Source of the DNA: Aliarcobacter sp.
GTDB lineage: Bacteria; Campylobacterota; Campylobacteria; Campylobacterales; Arcobacteraceae
NCBI GenBank assembly: GCA_028688995.1
Contig: JAQTXB010000013.1
Location: 1-64,000 of the forward strand
Direction: 5' to 3'
DNA length: 64,000 nt
The notes beneath the pieces were generated by a model. It was given only the letters and a program-made list of their open reading frames with translations. It searched no databases and was not told the DNA's origin. The stretch's first letter is position 1; each line of letters begins with the position of its first letter. This document shows positions 1-9,326 of the stretch, in pieces. A program made the position numbers and the translations under genes.

Positions 1-143
<143 letters not shown>

Positions 144-256
144 TTAAATTTTTGAGATTATACAAAAAAGTATCTAAATCTTAGATAACTTGGAAAATTA
201 AAGGGAAGAATACTTTTAGTTTTGATACTATTAGATGATTATTTAAAGGATTAAAA

Positions 257-2107
257 TTGCTAAAAGAACTATTTATAAAAATTCAAACAAACTGTAAAAA
301 CTACTCAAAAGAGGAATTAATTGAGATAGAAAAGTTTTTAAAAGATGAAATAATAGTTATTAAAGAAGATAATACTTTCGAATTAAACTCAAAATATAAA
401 GTTGCCCTTGTAAAAGTGGGAAAAAATCTTGTAGTTTTAGAAGATTTAACAAGTGAACATAAAAATATAAAAATAGAGTTTGATGATTTGAATGGTGCTT
501 ATGATGGAGATTTAGTATTAGCAAAAAGGGTTTTTAATCCAAGAAGTAGAACAAAAGCAAAAATTGTACAAATCCTTGATGGTAAAAAAAATGAAGTTTT
601 AGTTTACATAAAAGATAAAGCATTTTATACTGTAAAAGAAAATATTAAATTAGAGAATAAAAATGCATCAAAATATAAAGATGGTGATGTTTTACTTGTA
701 GAAAATAAATCTTTAGAACTAATAAAAAATCTTGGAAATATAGAAAATCCAAAAATTGATGAACTTATCTCTTTACATCTTTACAATGAAATGTATAGAT
801 TAGAAAAGCCTCTTGATGTAAAAGCAAATATGGATGATATAAAACAAAGGGTTGATTTAAGAGATTTATATTTTTGTACAATTGATCCAAATAGTGCAAA
901 AGACCACGATGATGCAATCTATTTTGATAGAAAAGAGAATATTTTATATGTAGCAATTGCAGATGTCTCATATTTCGTAAAAGAGGGAAGTGAACTTGAT
1001 TTATTAGCTTTTAAAAAATCAACTTCTATTTATCTTCCAACAAAAGTTTTACCAATGTTACCACCAATTTTAAGTGAAGAGATGTGCTCTTTAAAAGAAG
1101 GTGTTGATAGATATTCATATGTTTTTAAAATGTATTTAGATTTAGAAAATCTAAGCGTTAAAAAAGCTGAACTTTTTGAAGCAATTATAAATTCTCACAA
1201 AAACTTCTCTTATGGAAGAATTGATAGAGTTATTGAAGGTCACCTTGATCAATATTCTAAAACTGAAAAAGAGATATTTGATTATCTTATTCCTTTGTAT
1301 GAAATAACTAAAAAATTTAGAAAAAGAAGATTATTAAAAGGTTATGATTTTAGAACAACTGAAAATAGATTAAAATTAAAAAATGATAATTTAGAATCAA
1401 TTGAAGTTGAAACATCAACAGCATCTCATCAACTAGTTGAAGAGTGTATGCTTTTAGCAAATATAGAAGCAAGCAAAAAGGTAAACACAGTAGGAATTTA
1501 TAGAATCCATGAAGAACCACCTTTTAAAGCTATTTCAAAACTTGTGGATGATGTGAATATTTTGGGAGTTAATGTAAAACTTCAAAGTGATGTTCATGAT
1601 ACAATTATTCATATTCAAGAAAAAGCAAAAATTTCAATGATGAGTGCAGAAATTGATGAGCTTATTATTCAAGCCCAAACCCAAGCAAAATACTCTTCAA
1701 AGAATTTAGGACATTTTGGTTTAGGATTTTCTTCATATTCACATTTTACATCACCAATTAGAAGATACTCAGATTTGGTTTTACATAGAATTTTAAAAAC
1801 AAAACAGACACCTAAAAATATAGAAGAGATTTGTGAGCATATTTCATTAAATGAAAGAAAAATTGACCAACTTGTTTGGGATTTTGAAGACAGAATTTAT
1901 GCTAGATGGGCAAGTTTACATTTGGGTGAAGAGATAAAAGTAAAAGTAGTTGATACAGAAAAAGCAAGAGCTGTTTGTTATGAAAAAATATTTGGAATGA
2001 AAGTAAATTTAGAAAATTACAAAGGGCAGAGATTATTTTCTAAAATGAGAGTGAAAATAAAATCTGCCGATATTGTAACAAAGGTTATAGTGGCAACTAT
2101 AATGTAG
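257..2107 (+). CDS. rnr: Ribonuclease R (RNB-family 3'-5' exoribonuclease)
   Basis: This 616-residue protein is a processive 3'-5' exoribonuclease of the RNase II/R family that degrades structured RNA. The RNB core begins near residue 200, where TIDPNSAKDHDDAIYFD supplies the clustered metal-binding aspartates, and continues through the SPIRRYSDL region near residue 500. The C-terminal region after the RNB domain is short, so the protein is smaller than enterobacterial RNase R (about 800 residues), as I recall for epsilonproteobacterial enzymes. The start is a TTG preceded by AAAGGA six bases upstream. The 3' end overlaps the convergent fliW gene by 11 bases. It lies upstream of holA, in an order I recall from Campylobacter. 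Confidence 0.93.
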   Translation: MLKELFIKIQTNCKNYSKEELIEIEKFLKDEIIVIKEDNTFELNSKYKVALVKVGKNLVVLEDLTSEHKNIKIEFDDLNGAYDGDLVLAKRVFNPRSRTKAKIVQILDGKKNEVLVYIKDKAFYTVKENIKLENKNASKYKDGDVLLVENKSLELIKNLGNIENPKIDELISLHLYNEMYRLEKPLDVKANMDDIKQRVDLRDLYFCTIDPNSAKDHDDAIYFDRKENILYVAIADVSYFVKEGSELDLLAFKKSTSIYLPTKVLPMLPPILSEEMCSLKEGVDRYSYVFKMYLDLENLSVKKAELFEAIINSHKNFSYGRIDRVIEGHLDQYSKTEKEIFDYLIPLYEITKKFRKRRLLKGYDFRTTENRLKLKNDNLESIEVETSTASHQLVEECMLLANIEASKKVNTVGIYRIHEEPPFKAISKLVDDVNILGVNVKLQSDVHDTIIHIQEKAKISMMSAEIDELIIQAQTQAKYSSKNLGHFGLGFSSYSHFTSPIRRYSDLVLHRILKTKQTPKNIEEICEHISLNERKIDQLVWDFEDRIYARWASLHLGEEIKVKVVDTEKARAVCYEKIFGMKVNLENYKGQRLFSKMRVKIKSADIVTKVIVATIM

Positions 2108-2471
2108 CACACTTATCAATAGATGCTAAATAAGGGTCAACTTTTTCGCTAGTAATATATTGACCAACAAGTTTCTCTTTTTCATTTATAAAAATTGGTG
2201 AAACAAGATTTATAATTGAATGCTCAACTGGGTTTTGAGAAACAACGCAAAAATATGTGTCAAAATCCTCTTTTGATTTTATTTTTAATTTTTCTAAAAC
2301 ATCAGCATCTATTTCAAAATCAAATGATACTTTGTTTAAAACATTTATATTTACGATAGTGATTTTTGTTTTTTCATCAAAAACTAAAAAAGAGAAAAAA
2401 TCATCAATTTTCTCAACAGCTAAACTCTCAAAATTTTCAAACCCTAATATTGGAAGAACAACTCTATACAT
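2097..2471 (-). CDS. fliW: Flagellar assembly factor FliW
   Basis: This 124-residue protein matches FliW, which binds flagellin and antagonises the translational repressor CsrA. Recognisable parts are PILGFENFESL near the start, the central VNINVL strand and the late segment INLVSPIFINEKEKLVGQYI, which corresponds to the family's conserved N-x-x-x-P-x-x-I region. I chose the ATG at 2471 over an in-frame TTG six codons earlier because GAAAGGGG sits eight bases before the ATG. The gene overlaps the end of rnr by 11 bases on the opposite strand. No other flagellar gene is in the window, so the location says little about its regulation. Confidence 0.85.
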   Translation of the reverse strand: MYRVVLPILGFENFESLAVEKIDDFFSFLVFDEKTKITIVNINVLNKVSFDFEIDADVLEKLKIKSKEDFDTYFCVVSQNPVEHSIINLVSPIFINEKEKLVGQYITSEKVDPYLASIDKCATL

Positions 2472-2533
2472 AGCTAAAACCCCTTTCAAATAATTAAATT
2501 GTATTAAAAGTAAACTTAGGATATTATTGGATT

Positions 2534-3514
2534 ATGTATAAAAATGAATTTGATAATTATCTAAAACAAAATAAAAAATTTAAAGCTTATATGTTCTATG
2601 GACAATCTACTTTTTTAGTGGAGCAATATGCCCTAGTAATTGCTCAATCATTGGGGAACGAAGATGAAATAGAAAAGTTATATTTTGAAGATTATGATTT
2701 TAAGTATGCAAAGGACAAGCTACTACAATCTTCGTTATTTTCAAGTAATAATATAGTTTTAATAAAGATTGATAAAAAACTTCCCAAAAAAGAGGTTGAT
2801 TCTTTAATAGAAGCTTGTAATTTAAACCCAGATAGCACACTTATAATTGCATGTTTAGGTGATAGTGATTTTAAAACTATGGAAACAAGTTTTTCACTAA
2901 AAACAAATTCAGCAGCAGTAAGATTTTTCCTTCCTACAGATACAGAAGCCATAAAATTCTTGGAATATGAAGCAAAAATGCTAAATATGAAAGTTGAATT
3001 AAGCGCGTTAAATCACCTATATTTTATGCATAAAAATGATTTAGCTTTATGTATAAATGATATGAAAAAGTTAGCAATATTTAATGAACCAATTACTACA
3101 CATCTTGTAGATACACACTGTTTTGGAATAGGTGCTGTTAATTTTGAAGATTTTTTACATGATTTATTAAGTGGGAAAGATATTAGTTCTGATTTAAGTT
3201 TGCTTCTTGAAGAGGGAATGAATGAAATTTTTTTATTAAATCAAGTTACTTCTTTTGTGCAACAACTTTTTATGATTAGTTCATATGCAAGAACTATTGG
3301 ACAACCAAATCCAAAAGAGATTTTAGGTTTTATTCCACCAAAAAATATTTGGGAAAAAAAATCAAAACTAGCAATAAATAAAAAACCAGAAGTTTTTCAA
3401 GAAATTTTAGAATATCTTTTAAATACAGAGTTAGATTTTAAAACTTCAAAAATTGACAATCAAAATTTATATCTTCAAGCAAGCTTAAGAAAGTTTACAG
3501 TTTTATTTAGATAG
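2534..3514 (+). CDS. holA: DNA polymerase III delta subunit
   Basis: The 326-residue product resembles the divergent delta subunit of the clamp loader, which opens the beta clamp ring. The N-terminal segment AYMFYGQSTFLVEQYA is the typical HolA start, with a degenerate Walker A-like loop that does not bind ATP. The middle contains the VELSALNHLYFMHKNDLALCINDMKKLA helix region where HolA proteins carry the lid-like domain. The ATG at 2534 follows TAGGATATTATTGG. It lies 81 bases upstream of rpsF and probably is separated from it by the rpsF leader. The neighbourhood rnr-holA-rpsF-ssb-rpsR supports the assignment. Confidence 0.85.
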   Translation: MYKNEFDNYLKQNKKFKAYMFYGQSTFLVEQYALVIAQSLGNEDEIEKLYFEDYDFKYAKDKLLQSSLFSSNNIVLIKIDKKLPKKEVDSLIEACNLNPDSTLIIACLGDSDFKTMETSFSLKTNSAAVRFFLPTDTEAIKFLEYEAKMLNMKVELSALNHLYFMHKNDLALCINDMKKLAIFNEPITTHLVDTHCFGIGAVNFEDFLHDLLSGKDISSDLSLLLEEGMNEIFLLNQVTSFVQQLFMISSYARTIGQPNPKEILGFIPPKNIWEKKSKLAINKKPEVFQEILEYLLNTELDFKTSKIDNQNLYLQASLRKFTVLFR

Positions 3515-3519
3515 AATCT

Positions 3520-3590
3520 CGCACTTTACAAAGAAAGAAATCCTTGCTGATATTAGGAAATGTAAAGATACCGGCACAAACTATAAGGAG
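3520..3590 (+). promoter_or_regulatory. Candidate S6:S18 autoregulatory leader of rpsF
   Basis: The 81-base leader before rpsF can fold into a stem pairing CTTTACA (3524-3530) with TGTAAAG (3561-3567), with an inner TCCT/AGGA stem (3541-3544 with 3555-3558). The 3' side continues into ATACCGGCAC, so a CCG triplet (3571-3573) lies in an asymmetric bulge next to a GC closing pair. A CCG-containing bulge on the 3' strand is the hallmark of the known bacterial mRNA motif bound by the S6:S18 dimer. The pairing is seen; the binding role is inferred. Confidence 0.5.
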
Positions 3591-3595
3591 AATTA

Positions 3596-3952
3596 ATGTC
3601 AAAAATCAAACATTATGAAACAATGTTTATCTTAAAACCTACATTAACTGATGAAGAAACTGTAGGACAAATTGAAAACATCAGAGCTATTATTGAAAAA
3701 AATGGTGGAGAAATCATATCATTTGACAATGTTGGTCAAAGAGAATTAGCTTATGAAATCGAAAAATGTAAAAGAGGTTACTATTATGTAATCTATTTCC
3801 AAGGTAACCCAGCAGGAATTGCTGAAATCGAAAGAAATTACAGAATGAACGAAAACTTAATTAGATTTATCTTCATTAAATACGAAAGTAAAAAAGAAAT
3901 TGCTTCGTGGACTAAAATGAGTGATGAGGCAGCTAAAAAAGCTAATAAATAA
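3596..3952 (+). CDS. rpsF: 30S ribosomal protein S6
   Basis: The 118-residue protein begins MSKIKHYETMFILKPTLTDE, the typical S6 start, followed by the conserved GGEIISFDNVGQRELAYEI segment and the RNxxxxENLIRFIFIK strand near residues 80-93. S6 binds 16S rRNA in the platform of the small subunit as a dimer with S18. A strong AAGGAG ribosome site precedes the ATG. It is the first gene of rpsF-ssb-rpsR, and S18 at the end of the operon is its partner. The lysine-rich C-terminus (AKKANK) is a common short tail. Confidence 0.97.
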   Translation: MSKIKHYETMFILKPTLTDEETVGQIENIRAIIEKNGGEIISFDNVGQRELAYEIEKCKRGYYYVIYFQGNPAGIAEIERNYRMNENLIRFIFIKYESKKEIASWTKMSDEAAKKANK

Positions 3953-3971
3953 TAATATTTAGGAATCTTAC

Positions 3972-4478
3972 ATGTATAACAAAGTAATAATGGTAGGAAA
4001 TTTAACAAGAGATATTGAATTAAGATATTTACCATCAGGTTCTGCAATTGCAAAATCTGCTGTTGCAACATCTTATAAATACAAATCTTCAACTGGTGAA
4101 CAAAAAGATGAAGTTTGTTTTTTAGATTTTAATATTTTTGGAAGATCTGCTGAAGTTGCTAATCAATACTTGAAAAAAGGTTCTAAAGTTTTATTAGAGG
4201 GAAGACTTGTATTTGAACAATGGACAGCCCAAGATGGATCTACAAGAAGTAGACACTCTTTAAGAGTTGACACTATGAAAATGTTAGATGCTAAGGGTGA
4301 TTCAATGAATGTTGGGGACAACCAAGGTTATAATCCGCAAGGATCTTATAATCAACCAGCAGCTCAATACGATGAACCATCTTCTCCAGCAAGCTATGGT
4401 GGTATGAATCAAGCAAAACCAAGAGTTGAGCAACGAATACCTGAAATTGATATAGACGAAGACGAAATACCGTTTTAG
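3972..4478 (+). CDS. ssb: Single-stranded DNA-binding protein
   Basis: This 168-residue protein has an N-terminal OB fold (MYNKVIMVGNLTRDIELRY to about residue 108) with the conserved FLDFNIFGR strand. A Gln/Asn/Pro-rich linker follows, and the acidic tail ends DEDEIPF, the tip that recruits replication and repair partners. It coats single-stranded DNA during replication, recombination and repair. It sits 19 bases after rpsF and 12 bases before rpsR, so it is co-transcribed with ribosomal protein genes. An AGGAAT ribosome site precedes the ATG. Confidence 0.97.
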   Translation: MYNKVIMVGNLTRDIELRYLPSGSAIAKSAVATSYKYKSSTGEQKDEVCFLDFNIFGRSAEVANQYLKKGSKVLLEGRLVFEQWTAQDGSTRSRHSLRVDTMKMLDAKGDSMNVGDNQGYNPQGSYNQPAAQYDEPSSPASYGGMNQAKPRVEQRIPEIDIDEDEIPF

Positions 4479-4490
4479 AAAGGACATCAA

Positions 4491-4757
4491 ATGGCAGAAA
4501 GAAGAAAGTACGGAAAAAAATATTGTAAATATACTGAGATGAAAGTAGATTTCATTGATTATAAAAATACAGAATTATTAAAATTATCTATGAGTGAAAG
4601 AGGTAAAATTATGCCTAGAAGACTTACTGGTAACTCTAAAAATTCACAAGAAATGGTAGAAAAAGCAATCAAAAGAGCTAGACATATGGCATTAGTTCCT
4701 TATATTGTTGATACTAAAAACATTACTGATTCTGCATACGCAAGATCATTTTACTAA
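4491..4757 (+). CDS. rpsR: 30S ribosomal protein S18
   Basis: The 88-residue product begins [15 protein letters not shown] and contains the S18 core [26 protein letters not shown], followed by a basic helix ending HMALVPYI. S18 pairs with S6 on the 30S platform. GAAAGGA precedes the ATG. The gene closes the rpsF-ssb-rpsR operon and is followed within 20 bases by a strong intrinsic terminator. Confidence 0.97.
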   Translation: MAERRKYGKKYCKYTEMKVDFIDYKNTELLKLSMSERGKIMPRRLTGNSKNSQEMVEKAIKRARHMALVPYIVDTKNITDSAYARSFY

Positions 4758-4775
4758 GATTTATTTTTAGTAACT

Positions 4776-4810
4776 AAAAGGGAAGAAGTTTTACTTCTTC
4801 CCTTTTTTTA
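4776..4810 (+). terminator. Intrinsic terminator of rpsF-ssb-rpsR
   Basis: A perfect 13-base-pair stem (AAAGGGAAGAAGT at 4777-4789 with ACTTCTTCCCTTT at 4793-4805) closes a TTT loop and runs straight into a T tract. It sits just after rpsR. Confidence 0.92.
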
Positions 4811-4830
4811 TATTTAAAATTAGAAGATAT

Positions 4831-5028
4831 ATGGAAAAGCAGTTAAAAGAAGCTCTAAAATTACGTTTTATGTATTATAATATTTATGAAAACAAAGAAG
4901 ATATTTGGCATGAAAAATATAAAGGTCATGATTTATATAGTATTGTAGTGAAAAGTTTAGAGTATGATTTTAAAGAGATTGCTTTGATGATGCCTAAATT
5001 ACTAGAAGAGAATGAGAAAAACTTATAG
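4831..5028 (+). CDS. Small hypothetical protein, 65 residues
   Basis: I do not recognise this protein. It is 65 residues, starts MEKQLKEALKLRFMYYNIYE, and looks soluble and alpha-helical, with a mix of charged and aromatic residues and no signal peptide, cysteine or membrane segment. AGAAG lies a few bases before the ATG. It begins 21 bases after the rpsR terminator hairpin and its last six bases overlap the end of convergent cysS. The reading frame is open with ordinary codon use, but without homologues it could still be fortuitous. Confidence 0.5.
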   Translation: MEKQLKEALKLRFMYYNIYENKEDIWHEKYKGHDLYSIVVKSLEYDFKEIALMMPKLLEENEKNL

Positions 5029-6423
5029 TTTTTCCCAAACAGTTCCATTTACTGTATCCATTAATGAAATATCCATTTTTGATAATTCATCTCTAACTTC
5101 ATCTGCAGTAGTAAAATCTTTTATTTTTTTTGCTTCATTTCTTTTTTCAATTAATTCTTCAATTTTAGATATTGTAACTTCATCTATTCCAAATTGAAAA
5201 TATTCATAAGCATCGTTAAATCCAATTCCTAAAATATTATTAATAAATAAAATATTTGCAATAACTTCTTTTTTTAGATTTTTATCTTTTGGATTAGCAT
5301 CTAATTTATCATTTGCATTTCCAATCATTTCATCAATAATTGAAATTGCTTTTGATGTGTTCATATCATCATTTAAAGCTAAGAAAATATCTTCACTGAA
5401 CTTTTTATTTACATTTGATGCTTCAATTCCATAAACTCTTTTTTTAACTCTATAAAGTTTATCAAGTCTTTTTTTAGAAGCAATTAAATCTTCTTCGTTG
5501 AAATTAAAATTTGCTCTATAATGTGTTGACATAAGATAAAATCTAATAACTTCACCCGAATATGATTTTAAAACATCTTTTAGGAAAAATGAGTTTCCTA
5601 ATGATTTACTCATTTTTTCCCCATCGATATTTACAAAACCATTATGCATCCAATATTTTGCAAGATTTTGTCCACTTGAACATCTTGTTTGTGCAGCTTC
5701 ATTTTCATGGTGAGGAAAAAGTAAATCAGCTCCACCTCCATGAATATCTATTTGAAACTCTGAATCTTTGTAAGCTAAATGTTTTTCAATCATAGCACTA
5801 CACTCAATATGCCAACCTGGTCGTCCAAGTCCAAAAGGAGCTTCAAAACTTACATCATTAGTTTTTGCAAATTTCCAAAGAGCAAAATCAGATGGATTTC
5901 TTTTTTCATTATTTGCTTCAACTCTAGCTTGAGAGTTTTCATCACTTACTTTGTGAGATAATGTTCCATAAGAGTTATCTTTTGAAGTATCAAAATAAAC
6001 GCTGTCACTTGTTTTGTAAGCAATATCTTTTTCCATAAGATTTGAAATCATATCTTTCATGCTCTCAAGATTTTCAGTAGCTTTTGGTTCAATTGTATTA
6101 TCTAGTATATTTAAAGCTTTCATATCAGCTTTGTAAGCGTTTATATAAGTAGTTGTAATTTCTTCAAGGGATTTATTAGAATCATACATTTTTTTGATGA
6201 TTTTATCATCAATATCAGTGAAGTTTTTTGTCATAATAACTTCATATTCATTGGCTTTTAAAACTCTATGAAGTAAATCAAAAGCTATTGCACTTCTTGC
6301 ATGACCTAAATGTGAATCATCATAAACTGTTGGTCCACAAACATAAATCTTAGCTACATTAGGAAGAATAGAGTTAAACTCTACTTTTTCCTTTTTTACT
6401 GAGTCGTAAATATGTAGTTTCAT
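5023..6423 (-). CDS. cysS: Cysteinyl-tRNA synthetase
   Basis: The 466-residue class I synthetase charges tRNA-Cys with cysteine. It carries the zinc and substrate cysteine C29 in YVCGPTVYD, the HIGH-type motif HLGH at 38-41, the GRPGWHIECSAM segment and HHENE near residue 230, and the KMSKSLGN loop near residue 270. The C-terminal part ends in the family helix EKRNEAKKIKDFTTADEVR. It starts one base after the nusA stop codon with no clear ribosome site, so translation is probably coupled to nusA. Confidence 0.97.
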   Translation of the reverse strand: MKLHIYDSVKKEKVEFNSILPNVAKIYVCGPTVYDDSHLGHARSAIAFDLLHRVLKANEYEVIMTKNFTDIDDKIIKKMYDSNKSLEEITTTYINAYKADMKALNILDNTIEPKATENLESMKDMISNLMEKDIAYKTSDSVYFDTSKDNSYGTLSHKVSDENSQARVEANNEKRNPSDFALWKFAKTNDVSFEAPFGLGRPGWHIECSAMIEKHLAYKDSEFQIDIHGGGADLLFPHHENEAAQTRCSSGQNLAKYWMHNGFVNIDGEKMSKSLGNSFFLKDVLKSYSGEVIRFYLMSTHYRANFNFNEEDLIASKKRLDKLYRVKKRVYGIEASNVNKKFSEDIFLALNDDMNTSKAISIIDEMIGNANDKLDANPKDKNLKKEVIANILFINNILGIGFNDAYEYFQFGIDEVTISKIEELIEKRNEAKKIKDFTTADEVRDELSKMDISLMDTVNGTVWEKL

Positions 6424-6424
6424 T

Positions 6425-7597
6425 TTATTTAAATAGTGCTTCTAAAGATGCTGTATCAGTGATTTTTTCTTCAACTGATTTTTCAATATTATTTGATGAT
6501 GCTGTAGTTGATGCAATTTCAATTAATTCAATATCATATTTTGTAAGCATTGATGCTAATCTAATATTTAAACCTGCTTTTCCAATAGCTTTTGATTTTT
6601 GATCACTAGGAATCGTAACAATTGCTTTTCCTTTTTCACCATATGAAGGAGCTTTTTCAATTTTCACACTATTTACAAGTGCAGGTGATAGTGCTCTTGA
6701 AATGAACATTTCAGGAATTGTTGAAAACTCAACACAATCAATGTTTTCCCCATTTAATTGTTTCGAAACAGAACCAATTCTAACACCTTTTACTCCAACA
6801 ACAGAACCAATTGGATCAATTTGTGGATCAATAGAAGATAGAGCAATTTTTGATCTAGTTCCAGGAATTCTAGCACTTGCTTCAATATTTACTTTTTTGT
6901 CTTTTAATTCAGGAACTTCAAGAACTAAAAGATTTTCTAGGAATTTTGGAGAAGTTCTTGAAATATCAATTAATAAACCATTAGTTTTATCAATATTTAC
7001 ACCTTTTACAACAGCTTTTAAAACATCACCAACTTTAAAAGTTTCACCTTTTATTCTACTTTTTCTTTGTAAGATACCTTTTACTTCACCAATTTCAATA
7101 TATGTATTTTCTTGTCTATCAATTCTTGTAACAGTTCCAGCAACAGTTTTTCCGATTTTATCTTTATATTTACTAACAAGATTTTCTTCAATAAATCTTT
7201 GAAGTCGATATTCAAAATTATTATGTAATATAGTAGCCGCATTTCTTCCCATATTTTCGAACTCTAAATCATAGTTCATAAAGTCGCCAATTTCTAAATC
7301 TGGGTCAATCTCTTTTGCTTCTTCAAGAGTAATAAAATTTTCATAATTAAGTGCTTCACCATATTTATTAACTGCATTAGCATGTAGTCTTTCATCATCT
7401 TCTGATACAACTTCAATTTTTTGAAATAGTTCTAATTTTTTATTAGCTCTATCAATATTTGCATCAAAAGTTAATGTTTCATCCACCATTTTTTGGGCAG
7501 TTTTAATTAACGCCTCTTTTAGTGCATTTTCAACATCATCAATTTTGAGACCTTTTTCATATGCAATTGAATCTAAAATATCTATTATTTTATCCAT
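6425..7597 (-). CDS. nusA: Transcription termination/antitermination factor NusA
   Basis: NusA binds RNA polymerase and nascent RNA to control pausing, termination and antitermination. The 390-residue product has the N-terminal polymerase-binding domain (about 1-130), an S1 domain (about 135-205, with GTVTRIDRQENTYIEIG), then KH domains with GTRSKIALSS, VGVKGVRIGSV and AIGKAGLNIRLASML. It lacks the C-terminal acidic repeats of enterobacterial NusA, as many species do. I chose the ATG at 7597 because AAAAGG lies seven bases upstream; an in-frame ATG sixteen codons earlier has no such site. It forms an operon with cysS. Confidence 0.95.
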   Translation of the reverse strand: MDKIIDILDSIAYEKGLKIDDVENALKEALIKTAQKMVDETLTFDANIDRANKKLELFQKIEVVSEDDERLHANAVNKYGEALNYENFITLEEAKEIDPDLEIGDFMNYDLEFENMGRNAATILHNNFEYRLQRFIEENLVSKYKDKIGKTVAGTVTRIDRQENTYIEIGEVKGILQRKSRIKGETFKVGDVLKAVVKGVNIDKTNGLLIDISRTSPKFLENLLVLEVPELKDKKVNIEASARIPGTRSKIALSSIDPQIDPIGSVVGVKGVRIGSVSKQLNGENIDCVEFSTIPEMFISRALSPALVNSVKIEKAPSYGEKGKAIVTIPSDQKSKAIGKAGLNIRLASMLTKYDIELIEIASTTASSNNIEKSVEEKITDTASLEALFK

Positions 7598-7746
7598 TAA
7601 TAACCTTTTATTTGTTGACATTGAAATGATTGTTTTGATTTCCAATGTAGTATAGTTTATTAGTATAGCTAAAATACCCTTTTATAGAAATTAAAGTAAT
7701 TTTGAGATAGAATATATGATTAATTAAAAAAGAAAAGGCTTAATAA

Positions 7747-7989
7747 ATGGAATTATTATTTGCAAGAAATGAGTTAAATGAAAAACCAAAAAAAGTGCAA
7801 TTAGATAAAATAAAAGAAGATTTAAAAAAAGATGGTCAAAAGATTTTCTATTTTGATAGAGATAATTCTCATAAAGATATGATGGCATTAGTTGATGCTT
7901 TAGAAGCTGATGGTTATAATGTTTACTTCAGAGAAGTTAAATATGGTTTAGCTGATGATGAGTATATGTATGAGGTTCATTCACTTTAA
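7747..7989 (+). CDS. HP0268-family small protein
   Basis: The 80-residue product (MELLFARNELNEK start, FYFDRDNSHKDMMALVDALEADGYN centre, YMYEVHSL end) matches the HP0268 family of Helicobacter pylori. From memory, the H. pylori member has been described as having nicking endonuclease and ribonuclease activity in vitro. The HKDM segment near residue 41 is a strongly conserved part. Upstream, GAAAAGG precedes the ATG by about eight bases. It is directly followed by miaB and an HP0270-like acyltransferase, the same order as in H. pylori, so the set is probably an old operon of this phylum. Confidence 0.85.
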   Translation: MELLFARNELNEKPKKVQLDKIKEDLKKDGQKIFYFDRDNSHKDMMALVDALEADGYNVYFREVKYGLADDEYMYEVHSL

Positions 7990-8015
7990 TATTTAGGTAT
8001 TTAAGTAAAAAAATT

Positions 8016-9326
8016 ATGAGTTCAAATAAAAAATTATTTATACAAACATTAGGTTGTCAGATGAATGACACTGACAGCCAACATATTCAAGCAGAACTTG
8101 AAAAACATAAAGGTTATACAGCAACACAAAATATTGAAGATGCTGATTTAATTATAATTAATACTTGTTCTGTTAGAGAAAAACCAGTTCAAAAACTATT
8201 TTCTGAAATTGGTCAATTTAACAAAAAGAAAAAAGAGGGTGCAAAAATAGGTGTTTGTGGTTGTACTGCTTCTCACTTAGGGCATGATATTATTAAAAGA
8301 GCACCTTATGTGGATTTTGTTGTTGGTGCAAGAAATATCTCAAAAATCAAAGATGTAGTTGATATAAAAGGTTCTGTTGAAGTATCAATTGACAATGATG
8401 AATCTACTTATGATTTTGCAACTGCAAAAACAAATCAATATAGAGCTAGCGTTAATATTTCTGTTGGTTGTGACAAAAAATGTACTTATTGTATAGTTCC
8501 AAGTACAAGGGGTGAAGAGATTTCAATTCCACCAGAAATGATTGTTGAACAGGTTAAAAAATCTGTTGAATTAGGTGCTGTTGAAGTAATGCTTTTAGGT
8601 CAAAATGTTAACTCTTATGGTAAAAACTTCTCAGATGGAAGAGGTAAATATTCATTCACAAATCTTTTACAAGATGTTTCAAAAGTAGAAGGTTTAGAAA
8701 GAATTAGATTTACTTCACCACATCCCTTACATATGGATGATGAGTTTATTGAAGAGTTTGCAAAAAATGACAAAATATCTAAGTGTATTCATATGCCTTT
8801 ACAAAGTGGTTCTACAGAAGTTTTAAGAGCTATGAAAAGAGGATATACAAAAGAGTGGTTTTTAAATAGAGCGGCAAAACTAAGAGCATTAGTACCAAAT
8901 CTAAGAATTACAACTGATATTATTGTTGCATTCCCAGGTGAAACACAAGAAGATTTCGAAGATACTTTAGATGTTGTTAATCAAGTTAAATTTGATCAGA
9001 TTTTTAATTTTAAATATTCACCAAGACCAGGAACTGAAGCTTTAAATATGGCTGATAAAGAGATTCCTGATGAAATTGGAAGTGCTAGATTAATTGAATT
9101 AATTGAACTTCATAAAAGACATTTAGAAGAAACTATGCCTTCTTATGTTGGAAAAACATTAAATGTATTGGTTGAATCTTTAAAACCAAATGGTGAAGTT
9201 TGTGGTTTTACAGATAGTTATTTACAGGTATTTACAAAGGGAAGTGATGAACTTTTAGGTAAGTTTGTGAATGTTAAAATTACAGATGCTTCTCGAACAT
9301 CTTTAAAAGGTGATGTTGTACTTTAA
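8016..9326 (+). CDS. miaB: tRNA-2-methylthio-N6-dimethylallyladenosine synthase
   Basis: MiaB is a radical-SAM methylthiotransferase that adds a methylthio group to i6A37 in tRNAs reading U-starting codons. The 436-residue protein has the three-part layout: an N-terminal UPF0004 domain with cysteines at GCQMND, NTCSVRE and GVCGCTAS that hold the auxiliary cluster, a radical SAM domain with CDKKCTYC near residue 150, and a C-terminal TRAM domain (about 375-436). It lies 26 bases after the HP0268-like gene, and the acyltransferase ATG abuts its stop region. Confidence 0.96.
   Translation: MSSNKKLFIQTLGCQMNDTDSQHIQAELEKHKGYTATQNIEDADLIIINTCSVREKPVQKLFSEIGQFNKKKKEGAKIGVCGCTASHLGHDIIKRAPYVDFVVGARNISKIKDVVDIKGSVEVSIDNDESTYDFATAKTNQYRASVNISVGCDKKCTYCIVPSTRGEEISIPPEMIVEQVKKSVELGAVEVMLLGQNVNSYGKNFSDGRGKYSFTNLLQDVSKVEGLERIRFTSPHPLHMDDEFIEEFAKNDKISKCIHMPLQSGSTEVLRAMKRGYTKEWFLNRAAKLRALVPNLRITTDIIVAFPGETQEDFEDTLDVVNQVKFDQIFNFKYSPRPGTEALNMADKEIPDEIGSARLIELIELHKRHLEETMPSYVGKTLNVLVESLKPNGEVCGFTDSYLQVFTKGSDELLGKFVNVKITDASRTSLKGDVVL

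Noticed and set aside
7598-7645. Longer NusA start at 7645
   Set aside because: The sixteen extra residues are not like NusA N-termini and have no ribosome site, while the ATG at 7597 has one.
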